From Zizania palustris (lineage: Eukaryota; Streptophyta; Magnoliopsida; Poales; Poaceae), in the NCBI GenBank assembly GCA_019279435.1, contig JAAALK010000285.1, forward strand, positions 71,222,249 through 71,286,248: a stretch of DNA of 64,000 nt, given 5' to 3'. The notes below the pieces were generated by a model. It made no database searches, was not told the DNA's origin, and saw only the letters and a list, made by a program, of their open reading frames with translations. Shown here one piece after another: positions 21,504 to 33,168 of the stretch (position 1 is its first letter; each line of letters opens with the position of its first letter). The translations under genes and the position numbers were made by a program.

Positions 21504-22289
21504 GGGGATTTAAACGTGGTTCTGCAATTTCTACAAAGAAGAAAGTAGAAGAAAACAGTAAGAGAAAGGGGACAATAGTGAAGAAAAATGGCGGACGAAC
21601 CAAGAACACCAAAAAGTAATGAAAAAAAGAAAGGAATGTAGAAGACTTATCTCGGGTATCGCATCAATGGTGGCCATCACTAGCATTTCTGGAGTGCAGG
21701 GTCGGTAAGGGAGATGAAGACAGCGAGCGCGGCGGTCATAGGAATGTAGGAAGCAAGACGACGGCGAGCTCGAGGGCTAAAAGTGAGTAGTATGCATTAA
21801 GCGTGAAGAAAGGTGGAGTGGCCGAAGATACTTATAAAGCAAGGAAGACTCCTCAGTAGCTTGGTCAAGCCAATCCTGTCGGATTTGGTGGGGACCACCT
21901 ACAACGTTCGGCAAAAGGTAATCATGAGTATAGTTTTCAAAACGCCAAGATATTTGCAGGCCTGGGTTTTGTAGAACCAAATCTTCAGAACTATGTGGTA
22001 TGAAGCCTGGTTCGACACTGCCACAAAAAATAGATGTGTCAGACCAAGTAACACCCATCACAGTCGTGAATGGCCAGCGAAGAAGAAGCAAAAAAAGTAA
22101 GAAGAAAGGGTGATATGATACAGAGCTGGTATCCTATGTAGGATTTTATAAAGTACTAGAAGATGATGGGTTTCGTCTACAATTAATGAGTGTGAAAAGA
22201 CGTTGCAGATAGATGTTTGAAAAGACATAATGGCAGAGGGTGATGATGACTAGTAATTTTGAAGCATCAGTTACCCTTTAATGCTCTGA
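21504..22289. other. Gy4 region between antisense gene and 3' LTR, no gene supported
   Basis: This probably contains promoter and 5' untranslated sequence of the antisense gene on the minus strand. The open frames here show no recognisable domain. Confidence 0.4.
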
Positions 22290-22302
22290 AACTGGGGGGG
22301 CA
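22290..22302 (+). other. Polypurine tract of Gy4
   Basis: AACTGGGGGGG immediately precedes an LTR start of the form (CA)TGTGCTGACGTCAAG. Confidence 0.6.
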
Positions 22303-23385
22303 TGTGCTGACGTCAAGATTTAGTAGAGCCCAAGCCTACTAAGGATGCCACACAGTCAAAAGAAGTCAAAGGAGTCTGGTCAAAGGTGGTCAAAGAAGCC
22401 CGTCCATATTGTTACAAAATGATCGGACATGCAAAGGTCGATAAAGGTGAGAGAAGATAAAGATAATCCAGAATCGGTTACAATGTAGATTACTTGGACA
22501 ACAAGTCTCCGAACTACAAATATGTATCTAATTAGCTAGGTTTAAACACACACAATAAACCACAAAAAACTACTCTTTCGGCGCATCGCTACCCTTGGGT
22601 TCCCAAGGTTAATCACGGTGGGACTTGGCACTTGGAACTGGGTTGCATCATCTTGATCTCGAGTGAAGAGGTGAGTCCCACCACCCCCGATGGTCATATC
22701 GGCTAGGTTCGTGTTCTTCAAGGCTACATCATATCGATCTATTGAGGTATCAGCTCGGTTGCTGTGACTGTCAGTTTATCTTGGTATATTTTGCTAGGTC
22801 TAAGGCTACATCATTTTGATCTCTTAGATTGATATGAATTAGGTGTCATAGTTTGAGGTTTGATCGGTTAAGTCTGATATCTCATTCTATTGTATTTGGT
22901 TCATGTTGTGTACCATTCATCTAAATAAAGTATGCCCAATGCATTGAAGTGTTATTGATTTCTCGTGATTAGCAGCTGTTTTGGTGAGGTCCGATCTTGC
23001 AGTTACGGTAATTCAATGATATGGGTACATTGTTTGGTATGGTGAGTTTAGTTTCTATTAGAGTACAAGTCGATAGGTTATCTTTGTTTCCATGCTATAG
23101 TCCACTCACGTCTGGGAGACACTCACCGGCCTTTATGCGCAAGGATTTCACCCTATCGGCCGATAGTGTGGGTGTGGTCATCGGCCCTATGGCCGATAGG
23201 CATGTGTATTCTTATTTATTTTATTATAACCACATTCATCGGCTCGATAACCGATCGACGTTGCTACTAACGTTATTCTTTATGATTATTTATCAGTTGG
23301 ATGGTCAAACTGATTGGAACGCTCAAAACCTTCTTTTTCTAAGATTATAGGACCTTCACTGAAGTTAAGTAGATCTCCCAAGCCA
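22303..23385 (+). repeat. 3' LTR of gypsy element Gy4
   Basis: It begins TGTGCTGACGTCAAG after a G-rich purine tract. It contains paired ATCGGCCGATAG-type inverted repeats around 23155-23200. The 3' end is my estimate; the sequence turns AT-rich and unlike an LTR after about 23390. Confidence 0.5.
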
Positions 23386-23439
23386 CGCATGTGACCAAAA
23401 AAACATCAACAACTTTCAATCACAACCTATTCCTTATCA

Positions 23440-23815
23440 AAACTCTTGAAACATTTTTAAATTTTTGTCGTAGCATCTACATATAATATAATAACACCAT
23501 GACAAATCTCATATTTTTCATATTTTATTTGATTTTTTAGAATTAAAAAACCCTTAAGCTCCACATTACTAATGGAGTGTCGTAACATAGATTTTTAAAA
23601 ATTTCTTTAAATTTAGTGGATAAGAACTAAAAATGGACTCAAAAACATGAATATGATTTTTCTATAAATTTTGGTGTATTATTTTAGGTACTCGCAGTTC
23701 AAATTTTACATATTTCAATTTAAATCCTAGAAACACAATTAATGAGTTAAAATAGCAAATGGATCTAGAAAAATAAAAAAATACATAGAATAAATTATGT
23801 TATATATTGAGTGCA
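23440..23815 (-). repeat. Inverted copy of the AT-rich unit
   Basis: The reverse complement of 25000-25375 follows this stretch base by base with about a quarter of positions different. Shared text includes CTCATATTTTTCA, TTTAGTGGATA, CATGAATATGATTTTT. It forms one arm of a 375-bp foldback. Confidence 0.75.
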
Positions 23816-24999
23816 GAAAATGTTTCATGCTCAAGAAAAGTTGTAAATATCTTACTGATTTATATTGCTAGAAAACCCTCACTAACTTAAATATTTTATA
23901 ATTATATAAAAAATAAATAAACAATATATATTAATATTCACTAACTTAAGTATTTCATAATTACATAAATAATAAATAAACCATTAATATAGTGATGACG
24001 TGTTATCTTTGAGTCCCTAAAAATTTAATGTGTGAAATCATAAAATAGATATTGATGTATCTATTTTCATATCCACATTCAGCAGAATTTCAGATATCTG
24101 TTTCCATATCCATATTTGTAAAAACAAATTTAGATGTTTTTAAATATGATCTATATTTAATTTAGATACAAATATGAATATCATATTTATAGTTATTCAA
24201 ATACAAATACAAATACAAATAATTCAAATATTTTAACATCTATATCCATTTCTACATTTACCGCGGCATGGACACGGTAGCGGAGTAGACACGGGTGGCA
24301 GCAGCAGCAAGGAACTCGTAAGCTAGCAGCAGGCCGGATTGGGTACAACTGCTTGATGAGGGGCTTTACTAGGGACATGAAAAAGATTGATCGTTCGCCT
24401 GTCCTGTTGTCCTCATAGCTGTGATGTACTCCTGATGTGACGATGATGACGACGGTGACGAAGACAGACAGGTGTATGCGTCGTACAATGGCCGGAGATT
24501 AGACGTGGGGGAGTTGGGTACGTGCCGTAGCGACGAGGGTCCCTGTCGATCGGCCCCGCGCGGCCTGCCTGCACCGAGTCGACGCAAATAGGGATTCATC
24601 GGATATATCGTTAATATCATATCTTTTTTCATATATTTTTTCGGATTCAAATTCGGATATGGAGTCGGATATCATCGAATACGAATAGGGAGCGGATACA
24701 AATCGAATACGAATACGAATACTTACCGAATATCAATAATGTATTTATTTATCCACGATCACAATACACAAATGACAAATAATAGTTAACATCACATAAA
24801 TCATCACGAACAGGGAGAGAGAGGCGTCGGGGAAGAGAGAGGTGGCAGGAGTATGAGAGACCAGGAGAGAGAAAGAAAAATTAGGATTGGTAGGGTTTTA
24901 GTCAAAGTTGACTATTTACTTATTTTTGGAGTGAGAGAGATAAAGTTTAAAATTGTAAATTTGAATTATAAATGTTCGTTTAAAGTTGAAATTTTTTCT

Positions 25000-25880
25000 A
25001 CTATCAAAATACAACATATCTAATCTCATAAAAAATCACATTTTTATGCATAAGTTTGCTATTTGTAATTCATTATGTATGTTTCTTTGATTTATATTGA
25101 AATTTGTCAAATTTGAACTAAAGTGCATGAAATAATGAACCAAAAATTCTAAAAAAATCATATTCATGCATTTGAGTCTATTTTAAATCAGTATCCACTA
25201 AATTGAAAGATATTTTTTTAAAAAAATGTTATGACACTCGATAGACAACATAGAGCTTAATGAAATTTTAATTCTAAAAAATTCAAATAAAGTCTGAAAA
25301 ATATGAGACGTCTCATGGTAGCATCATATGATACATAGATGCTGTGATAAAAATTTAAAATTAGTTTGACAAAGTTTTCATGTACGATGTTAAGAAAGAT
25401 GGAGATTTGAGAGTAATGAATTAGAATGTTAGGAAGGAATATGTTAGGTTTAAAAGCAAATCAATAGTTAAATTTTCGTTTAAACTTGATTTTTTTCTAT
25501 GATCAAAATACAACATATCTAATCTTATAAAAAAATTCACATTTTTATACATAAGTTTGCTATTTTTAATTCATTATGTATGTTTCTTTGATTTATATTG
25601 AAATTTGTTAAATTTCAACAACAAGTGCATGAAATAATGAACTAAAAATTCTAGAAAAATCATATTCATGCATTTGAGTCTATTTTAAGTCAGTATTGAC
25701 TAAATTGAAAGATTTATTTTTTGAAAATGTTACGACACTCGATGGACAATATAGAGCTTAATGAAATTTTAATTCTAAAAAATTCAAATGAAGTCTAAAA
25801 AATACGAGACATCTTATGGTATCATCATATGATACATAAATACTGTGATAAAAATTTAAAATTATTTTGACAAAGTTTTC
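25000..25880 (+). repeat. Two tandem copies of the AT-rich unit
   Basis: Copies start near 24950 and 25440 and share long stretches: CAAAATACAACATATCTAAT, TTGCTATTT, GCATGAAATAATGAAC, CGACACTCGAT. Period is about 490 bp. A weaker third start follows at about 25980. Confidence 0.8.
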
Positions 25881-26535
25881 ATGTACGATGCTAAGAAAGA
25901 TGGAGATTTGAGAGTACCAAATTAGAATGTTAAGAAGGAATGCGTTAGGTTTAAAAAATTAATAGTTAAATATTTGTTTAAACTTTTTCTATAATTAAAA
26001 TACAATATATATTATTTTATGAAAAATTTCGATATTGTTATATGTCAATTTGCTATTTTTAGTTAATTCATTATGTTTCTAAAATTTAAATTGAAAGAAC
26101 TAAAAAATCTTTTTTATTTTATCTGTTAAAATTTTTTCTCTATTTAAAATTATAGAAATTATCCCATTTATATAAATATATATTTTTAAAAAATCTTCTT
26201 TATTTTTTTAAACTTTTTTTTAAATAATATTTTTATTTTTTAATTTCTAATCTTCTCATGGCTGTGAGCACTTGTGCAAGCACGGCCTGTGGGCTTTTGC
26301 AGTGTGGCCACTGGGCCTACATTTTTAATGGGTCGGATATCCGAATAAGAATTATCCGGATTATTCGAATCCGTATCCGATGGATATCAGGTAGATCATA
26401 TTCGTTTCCGTATCCGAAAAAATATCCGAATCCAAATCCGTATCCAAAAAAATCCGTATCCGAATCAAAAAAATCCGAATCCGAATCCGTTTTTCCGGAT
26501 ACGGTCGGAAACTATCCGAATCACTTTCACCACTA

Positions 26536-27394
26536 ACGCAAACAAACGCAGAACACGTACAACGGACGGCCATGGCAAATATGCAATGCGAGCTCTCCTG
26601 CTTGACTGCTTGCATCTCTCCTGGTACGTCCGTATGGGACTCGGGGTCGTCATTAGCATCTACCGCTTTTGAAAATTTGTTTACTATGAGCAGATTGTCC
26701 AAGGTATACGGCGGTACGTCCTAAGGTTGAGGCATCGCTGAGGCGTCGCTGTCGTCCAGTGTGTAGTTCTGGACCGTTGGGTAGTTTCACGCCAGCCACG
26801 TCCCCTATGAAAGATGGCTACGAAGTATGAACTCCACTATACTGGTGCGTGCAGAACAGGTACTCACTGGGATTGGCCCTTTACTTCGTCAGGAACACAA
26901 AGAAGGCAGAGGAAAATTGAAAGAGACACGACGCCACTGAAAGATTGCCCTTCTCTGTGTGCATTGAAATGAGCAAATGGAACGGAACATTGCAACGTTA
27001 GAGAGTTAGGGCCGCAAGGCCCGCAAGTAAGATGAATGCCAGTCTGCCGATGCTTTTTGTGCTTGGATATCTGTGATGATGAAGTGCTGAACTGTTTTTA
27101 TTTTGATCGTTTAGAGTGGCGACAAGACTATTTTACAGAGGCGTAGAATTTGCGTTAGCTTTCGAATAAAGTGAAAGCAAGTGGGGTCATATCCTTTGGC
27201 GTACAATCAGAGAGCGGTCACTTTTTAGGATTCAATAGAACCATGATCACCCTGTTTCCGGCTCGCTTGCCTGTTGGTGGCCGGTGCAAATACAACAAAC
27301 AGGATTATCACTCTTGAGAATTGTATTTAATTATTTGCTTTTATGATGCACAATTATAAACTCAATTGGTTCTACGTATCATCTACACACGAGG
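26536..27394. other. No gene or recognised repeat
   Basis: Mixed-composition sequence with many stops in all frames. I see nothing I can name. It may be old unique intergenic DNA. Confidence 0.4.
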
Positions 27395-28985
27395 TAGGAC
27401 TAGCAACGAACTGAGCCAAGCTAGGCCAGCTCAGTATCGGCTTGATCGAGTCACCGCTTTAGCGAGCCAAACCAGACTTGGTTTGACCAACCTAACAAGT
27501 TAAAATCCTGACTTGGCTTAGGTTCGGCCAAGCCACGAGCTGGCTTGACTCAGTAGTACCACTGTCTATTTGCTTTTGCGATGCACTAGCATCCTGCCCA
27601 ATTTTGCAACCGACTGTACCCTACATCCTAGTGGCGGCTAGCGGGTGACAATGGCTAGTTGGAACAGTGGGCCATCGATGGCAATTGCCCATGGCTGGCT
27701 TTGGCGTTCAGATGGAGGACAGAGGCGCCAATACCATGGGGTGGCTGTCGCCTTCCAGTAGCTTTGAGCGGTGGCGGTGAACTATACCATAGCAGTAGGG
27801 ATGACAATCGAGTATGACAAGTACGGGCAGTGCATATCTATACTCGTACTCAATTTTTCAACAAGTAAAAACCCGTGCTCATACACATGACCTGCGGGTG
27901 CCGTATACCCGCAGGTATACTCGTCTACCTGTGAAGAAGAGAACGATGTGGCATAGGACAAAGAGTAGAGGTTGTAGTCCATCGCCGAGGTCAACGCAGG
28001 GGCACCGGCAAGAGGGACATCGAGGAGACTAGCCAGATCTAGGTGTGCACTGACTTCTCGACATGGCATCGGGGAACGACACGGTGGCACGATCTTAGCA
28101 CGACATCGGGGGAATAGTGTGGCATCAGGGGAATGACGTGGTGGCGGAGGAATGGCATAGTGGTGCAAGAACGTAGGGGATCAGGCAAAGAGGACCGTGC
28201 GAGGAGACTAGCCAGATATGAGTGTGGCGGCAGGATCTTGGTGCATGACGGCAAAGTCTTAGCACGACGGTGAGGGAACAACACGGTGGCGTAGTCTCGG
28301 TGGCATCGGGGGAACAACGTGGCGGTGGGGGAACGACACGATGGTGGAGAAATGACATGGCGACAGTCGGCAGGGACTCGACTAGGTCGCCAGGGAGTTC
28401 TCTCAATGTAGTAGGAGTGATTCGGTGATGCAAGAGACTAAGGGAGGTGGCTGGTGAGGGAGGCTGAGAGGGAGTGAATGTGAGGGATTAGGGTTTTTTG
28501 ATTTATATACTTATGGCTATTCGGTAAACAGACAAAACATGTATGGGTAGTTAATCCTAATAGAGTTTTTATCCATGGATAAACAAGTAATTGGGTAAAA
28601 CTACCATCCCTACCTAGTTGCGATGGCAACTTGTGGCAGTAGTGGGTGCTCTAGTTGTGACGATAGGTGGTAGCAGGCACTCTATCGACGACGGTGGATG
28701 GAGGTGGCCAGAAGTATGACTATGGAGGAACGATGTCAGCCACAATCTATATTAGGGTGAGACGTGCTAATTTGTGCCATGCGTAGCGTGTGTTGCCTAT
28801 AGGCCTTTGGCCAAGTCAATGAGCTAGTTCGCGAGTCAGTTTGGCTCGAATCAATTGCTAGCCGACTAAGCCAAGGCAAAGGAGGCGGCTCGAGTTTGAC
28901 TCAACAACTCTCTAAGCTGAGCCAGACTTCGCTTTGTTTGCAGGCCGAGATGGTTTATGAGATTGGAACTAAACTGATAGTCCTA
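27395..28985. mobile_element. Non-autonomous hAT-type element, interrupted by a second one
   Basis: Terminal inverted repeats are TAGGACTAGCA at 27395 and (reverse complement) TAGGACTATCA ending at 28985. Subterminal sequence is rich in GAGCCAA/GGCTCG motifs at both ends (27410-27545 and 28810-28935). Flanking octamers ACACGAGG and ACAGATGT agree at only 4 of 8 positions, so the target duplication is decayed or unproven. Without the nested insertion it would be about 770 bp. No transposase. Confidence 0.6.
27796..28612. mobile_element. Non-autonomous Ac-like hAT element nested in the previous one
   Basis: The ends are TAGGGATGACAAT at 27796 and, reversed, TAGGGATGGTAGT at 28612. Subterminal tracts are GTACGGGCAG..CCCGTGC on one side and ATGTATGGGTAG..GGGTAAAAC on the other. 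Flanking octamers CATAGCAG and CCTAGTTG agree at 5 of 8 positions. Repetitive GGTGGC/CGACAC sequence fills the middle. No transposase coding seen. Confidence 0.65.
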
Positions 28986-29169
28986 ACAGATGTCAGATAA
29001 TTGAATATCACACACTTAAAAGTGTCAAATAATTGAATCTTCAAGTACAAATGGCTCCATGCTACATTAGATTTCATAAAAAGAGCTTTTCATACGACAA
29101 ATCAAATATGCTTTGTTATAAGATGTGTGTCAGAAGAATCACTTCTCTAAATGAAACTTCACCAATATG

Positions 29170-29978
29170 TGTTGATCGCTGATTTGATTAGACAAGTAAA
29201 TCTCCAAGCAACCACTGCAGATGAAATTATTTGGAGATGGACTTCAAATGATTTTTATTCCTCCAACTCAGCCTACAAGGCTCAGTTCTTAAGATCAACC
29301 AAACCAATCATATGTAGAGATCTCTAGAAAGCTCAAGAAGAGTCCGAAAGCAAAATCTTTGTTTGGACCTTAGTGAAGAAAAAAACATAACAACAAATAG
29401 ATAACCTTCTAGAATGAGGTTGATGTAACCCTACCTACAGTATCTACCTAACAGTCTGGTAAAACAGCAGAACATCTAGCTAGAAGCTACAGTAACTAAA
29501 GTTTCACAAAATAGGTTTGGATTGAGATCCTTTAATATTACATCTCAGGAATCCCTCTGTTTTCATCTGGCGACACCCTACAGCATTGGTGGCACAAGGC
29601 TCTCCAAAACTTCATGCAGGCCATAAGAAATTTAATGGACTCATAAGTCAGGAATATTTGGAAGGAACAAAACCGACCAATCTTTTGAAATTCCATCGAC
29701 TGCATTGACACCATAGTCCATAAGACGGTTTCTGATGTGGAGCTCCTTCGGCTAGTAATCAGCTCCATGTAACAGGAGTAGATTTACTCTTCGATGTTGT
29801 TTTCGGCTTAAGTTTTCTCTTCCTTCCCCTTTCTATCTCTCCTTCAGCTTTTCCCTTTTCACACTCCCTTTTGTCTTTTGTTTTTTGTTTTTTGTTTTTT
29901 GTTTTTGTTATGTAACTTATACTCTGCTTCTCCTCTTAATCCAAGAAAGTGGATCTCTTGCTTCTCTTTTCGAAAAAG
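29170..29978 (+). pseudogene. 3' end of an L1-type LINE
   Basis: DEIIWRWTSNDFYSSNSAYK (from 29220) is the conserved C-terminal 'reverse transcriptase-like zinc-binding' segment of plant L1 ORF2. It is followed after stops by KIFVWTLVKK and, further on, VRNIWKEQNRPIF. Several in-frame stops show it is dead. The end at about 29978 (CTCTTTTCGAAAAAGG) resembles usual plant L1 tails, and a (TTTTTTG)n tract precedes it. The 5' part is missing, as expected from aborted reverse transcription. Confidence 0.7.
29876..29909 (+). repeat. (TTTTTTG)n simple repeat
   Basis: Four to five heptamer units in the 3' untranslated part of the LINE. Confidence 0.9.
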
Positions 29979-31261
29979 GAAGAAGATGTGTCACACGCAT
30001 ACTAAGCCACATCATTATTCATTTGTGGAATGATGGAAACAGGATAGGTAGCATGTGCAACATACCAAGGCCCTAACAAAGGGATGATAGAAACATCAAA
30101 CAACTATGATTAAGCGATTCATATTAAAAGGATGCAATCATAAGCTCACATCGTAATTGGATCTCCCATATCTTGACCTCTATATGATGTACTTTTTAAT
30201 AATGTATTCATCTGGGACCAAATTAAGTCTAATTGTCCATATGCTACATCTCTTAACGAGCCCAAAGAGTAATTGTACAGCAAAAGCTAACTAGAAAGAA
30301 TCATATCATAATTGCGACCCGCCCAAGTGTTCGACTGATGATAAACATGTCATAAAAGAACAAGTGTTGTTCTTATTCCTTTGTTTATAAGATAAGGCTG
30401 TCCGACCTAAAAGAACACTCAGATAGTCTTAACATGTTTTTTTTTAAAAAAAACAAATACCGTAGACTTCACGCTGATCCAACTCATCAAGCATAACAGC
30501 CAAATGCGATCCAACAAAATTATCAGATATTTCCATTTTCTAGTCATTCAGTGCATTTCAGGGATAACAGTTGCATTGCTTTGGGCGTTCTTATTCATAT
30601 TTTCCATCAACATTACCATTGGAGTGATCAAACTAGTTGTACCACAACAAATATATAAGATTTGCTATGGAACATCTAGTATCAATCTAGACGAACGTGT
30701 AGTGGAAGTCAGGTTAAGACAGTGAGTGTAGACAAAGATTTATAGTCTCAAATCTCTATCAGAATAATAGACTAACGTCCTGTAATTTGTTATGTTAAGA
30801 GATAAAGCATACAAAATGTACAAAAGACTTTTTACAATCTTTCTTGCTTCTCCTCTTACCAACAAGCATAGAGTCGGTATTTATGCGCAAAGGTGCAGAG
30901 AAATAAAACAGGAAAATCCCCTTTGGAAATGTCTATCTCGAGACTATTCCGAAAGATGCATAGGATTATAATATAATATACCATATTTATAAACATAATT
31001 AATACAATATTTTTCTTGGTCAGCCACCTTTCATCATCTTTGAGGCTTGAGATATTTATAAACATAATTAATACAATATTTGTCTGTCCTCTTCACTTCA
31101 TCTCGCATTCCTCACTCTATCATCAGCTTCAAGCCTTCTTGTTTCGTACTCGAAGTGACTTTTCGCCTCTATGATGAAATCATCCTCGTATGTAGGTTGC
31201 GTGACATCTATCCACCGATGGAATGAGCATCTCCTAACATTTTGCTGGCACGATAAGTAGT
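29979..31261. other. No gene recognised; one 30-bp direct repeat
   Basis: Low-complexity to mixed sequence with no supportable ORF. A 30-base stretch (ATATTTATAAACATAATTAA...) occurs at 30983 and again at 31052. Otherwise I see nothing. Confidence 0.45.
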
Positions 31262-31838
31262 AAGATCACTATCGCGTTACAATATCATATGAAATTAAAC
31301 ATGTACAATTGTTGTCATTAGTTACCACGACGTGTTCATGTCGGTTGGGGCACACAAATTCTCTCCTTCCCCTTGAGTCGCCTCCGCATGATGTTCGTAT
31401 AATACAATGACTCCCACATGCGCACGTAGGTCGTTGCTCCCACTCAAGAATTCCTAAAGGATTTATCATCCAATTTGAACTAGCATGCTCAACCTTGAGT
31501 AGATGTTCGTCTTTCCTTCTTGTGTACTCCACCGTAGTCTCGGCTTGCCTTACATTCCTTCTAGTGGATCCTTGGCTTGAATCATTGATCCATTGAGTGA
31601 AAGGACACTTCCTTGGATTATCCTATAATAACAAAATATGTAAAGTTAATTGATGGAGTTGCAGACCGGTATTAATGTTTATGTTCTTACCATGAAGTCA
31701 TCATCGATGCCAGGACATATGAAATATCATCTACCAGCATCTTGTCCTAACGTCGCAATCATTACTTGACACCGTTCCCTGCAGTGACACTTTGGACGTT
31801 GAAGCCACAGTGGTACTCCGATTGGATGTTCTATCGCC
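31262..31838 (-). pseudogene. GRF-type zinc-finger protein fragment, two exons
   Basis: Minus strand: exon 31838-31691, intron 31690-31623 (68 bp, GTAAGA..TTATAG), exon 31622-31262. The first exon reads GVPLWLQRPKCHCRERCQ, then GR-stop-YFICPG, and the second continues DNPRKCPFTQWIN. This is the GRF-type pattern C-x-C..GR.YF.CP..C.F..W, with one in-frame TGA in place of the second residue of the GR.YF motif. A second, looser finger follows (CACGSHCIIRT..GRREFVCP). The family occurs widely in plant genomes, often near mobile elements. No start codon or upstream exons were established. Splice sites and frame agree, so it was a real gene before the TGA arose. Confidence 0.6.
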
Positions 31839-31937
31839 CTATGATGAGTTGAAATCAATGAGGAAGCTATCTAGGAGAACATTTTATCACATAATCACAA
31901 TTTCATGGTGTTAATTAAAATAGTAATACGTCGTAAT

Positions 31938-32092
31938 GAGTCATGGTGAAATATAGAACGTCGTAACGAATATGTGCATACAAGCAGAATCATAATAAAA
32001 TGAAACGAGTCATGGTGAAATATAGAACGTCATAACGAATACGTTCATACAAGCAGAATCATAATAAAATGAAACGAGTCATGGTGAAATAT
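31938..32092. repeat. 69-bp tandem repeat, about 2.3 copies
   Basis: GAGTCATGGTGAAATAT starts copies at 31938, 32007 and 32076. The body includes AACGTCGTAACGAATA and CAAGCAGAATCATAAT. Confidence 0.85.
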
Positions 32093-32148
32093 TGAGATTT
32101 AGTATAAAATGTTCGATACAATGTAGTCCTATCTGTTGATCCACACAC

Positions 32149-32610
32149 CCTAGTCATGGTTACTCATACCACAAGTCTTTCTCGGTGGCCTTGCCGACAA
32201 TGTAAGCCTATCCGATGCTCAACGCTGCCTAGTCGGCCTAGTGGGCAGCTGCTCCTGCGCTTGAGTAGGCTGAGTAGGCAGTGGTGCTCCCTGAAGCTGC
32301 GAAGACCCAAACACCTGAGTGTCGAAGCCACTAGCCCAACCATCGAAACCGGGTGACTGCTATATGCCGTCAGGTGAGCTAAGAGGTCTAGACGGGCTGT
32401 GATACAGATATGACACTGTACAAAAATGTGATTAGTTCAAAATTAAATTATAACGAACTCATGTGTTGCAGAGCACAATACTCACATGGTGTCGCATATG
32501 CACCGTAGTAGTACTGGGGGCCGACTGGTATGCTCCATAACCCGATGGACCTGCGCCTGATGGACCTGCTCCCGACGAACCTGTGCCTAACGGACCTGCG
32601 CCATAGTAGT
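32149..32610 (-). pseudogene. C-terminal fragment of a mobile-domain-like protein, cut by Gy5
   Basis: Minus strand: a Gly/Ser/Pro-rich exon (GSSGAGPSGAGPSGYGAY, 32600-32486), an intron at 32485-32416 (GTGAGT..TGTACAG, 70 bp), then an exon ending at a stop near 32149. The second exon has TQPTQAQEQLP and SDRLTLSARPPRK, a tail style I associate with plant-mobile-domain proteins carried by transposons. Two in-frame stops (TAG, TGA) interrupt it. The 5' part was separated when Gy5 inserted at 32611. Family assignment is tentative. Confidence 0.4.
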
Positions 32611-33107
32611 TGTTGGGGGAAAATACTTCATCTTCAGGGTTATTGCTATAAGGAGACAAAGGCAGGTGATTGAATCAAAGGTTTCCAGCCGCTAACTCCG
32701 AGAGTACATTGGATCAAGTTCGAAGTATGGAGGCGAACTCTAGTCCGGAGTATATCTTCGAACTTGGACTCTTTCGAGAGCTTTCCTACCAGCTCGGATG
32801 AAAGACTTATCTTCTTTCTCATTAGATTAGTCTTTTACCATTTTAGCCCTATTAAGGGTACCGGATAGTTTCCACTATGTCGGTTGTAACAGAGGGATAA
32901 AAGGGTATTTTCCTTAATGTTTGGGCCTATAAATACCCCCCGATTTACCCTGTAAAGAGGATCGAATACCAAGTTATTCAATACACATCTTCGAACTGTT
33001 TTGAGTTATTATCCACTTCGGAGGCTCGAAATAGTTTACTTCACGAACACTTCGTTTGTTAGTTTCTAACTTCTAGAAACCTGTTAGCGTAATCTTTTAC
33101 GCCAACA
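32611..33107 (+). repeat. 5' LTR of Gy5 (497 bp)
   Basis: TGTTGGGGGA..CGCCAACA with matching short inverted ends. TATAAATA lies at 32938-32945. Same family as the LTRs at 1584-2078 and 60974-61468. Confidence 0.95.
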
Positions 33108-33124
33108 GTTGGCACCGTTCGTGG
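33108..33124 (+). other. Primer binding site of Gy5
   Basis: GTTGGCACCGTTCGTGG directly follows the LTR end. Confidence 0.75.
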
Positions 33125-33168
33125 GGAACTTAGTTAAAAAACTTCGTTCTCTACTAAGTTCTCAAATC

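Larger units (their letters stand above)
23440..26535. mobile_element. Ac-like hAT relics in head-to-head inverted arrangement
   Basis: Clusters of ATCCGAAT/GGATATCCG-like repeats typical of Ac-type hAT ends lie at 24030-24260, 24600-24735 and 26330-26535. The last cluster closes with GATTCGGATAG..TAGTGGTGAAAGTG on the minus strand, a plausible terminal inverted repeat. An internal AT-rich unit occurs inverted at 23440-23815 relative to tandem copies at 25000-25375 and about 25490-25880. The simplest reading is two related elements facing opposite ways, both without transposase. The left terminus was not found. Confidence 0.5.

Noticed and set aside
26258..26536. 92-codon open frame rich in Ile/Arg/Ser/Pro
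   Set aside because: It is a translation of the ATCCGAATCC subterminal repeats of a hAT-like element, not a gene.
28039..28433. Pro/Arg/His-rich minus-strand frames inside the nested hAT element
   Set aside because: Low-complexity translations of GGTGGC/CGACAC repeats; no transposase motif.
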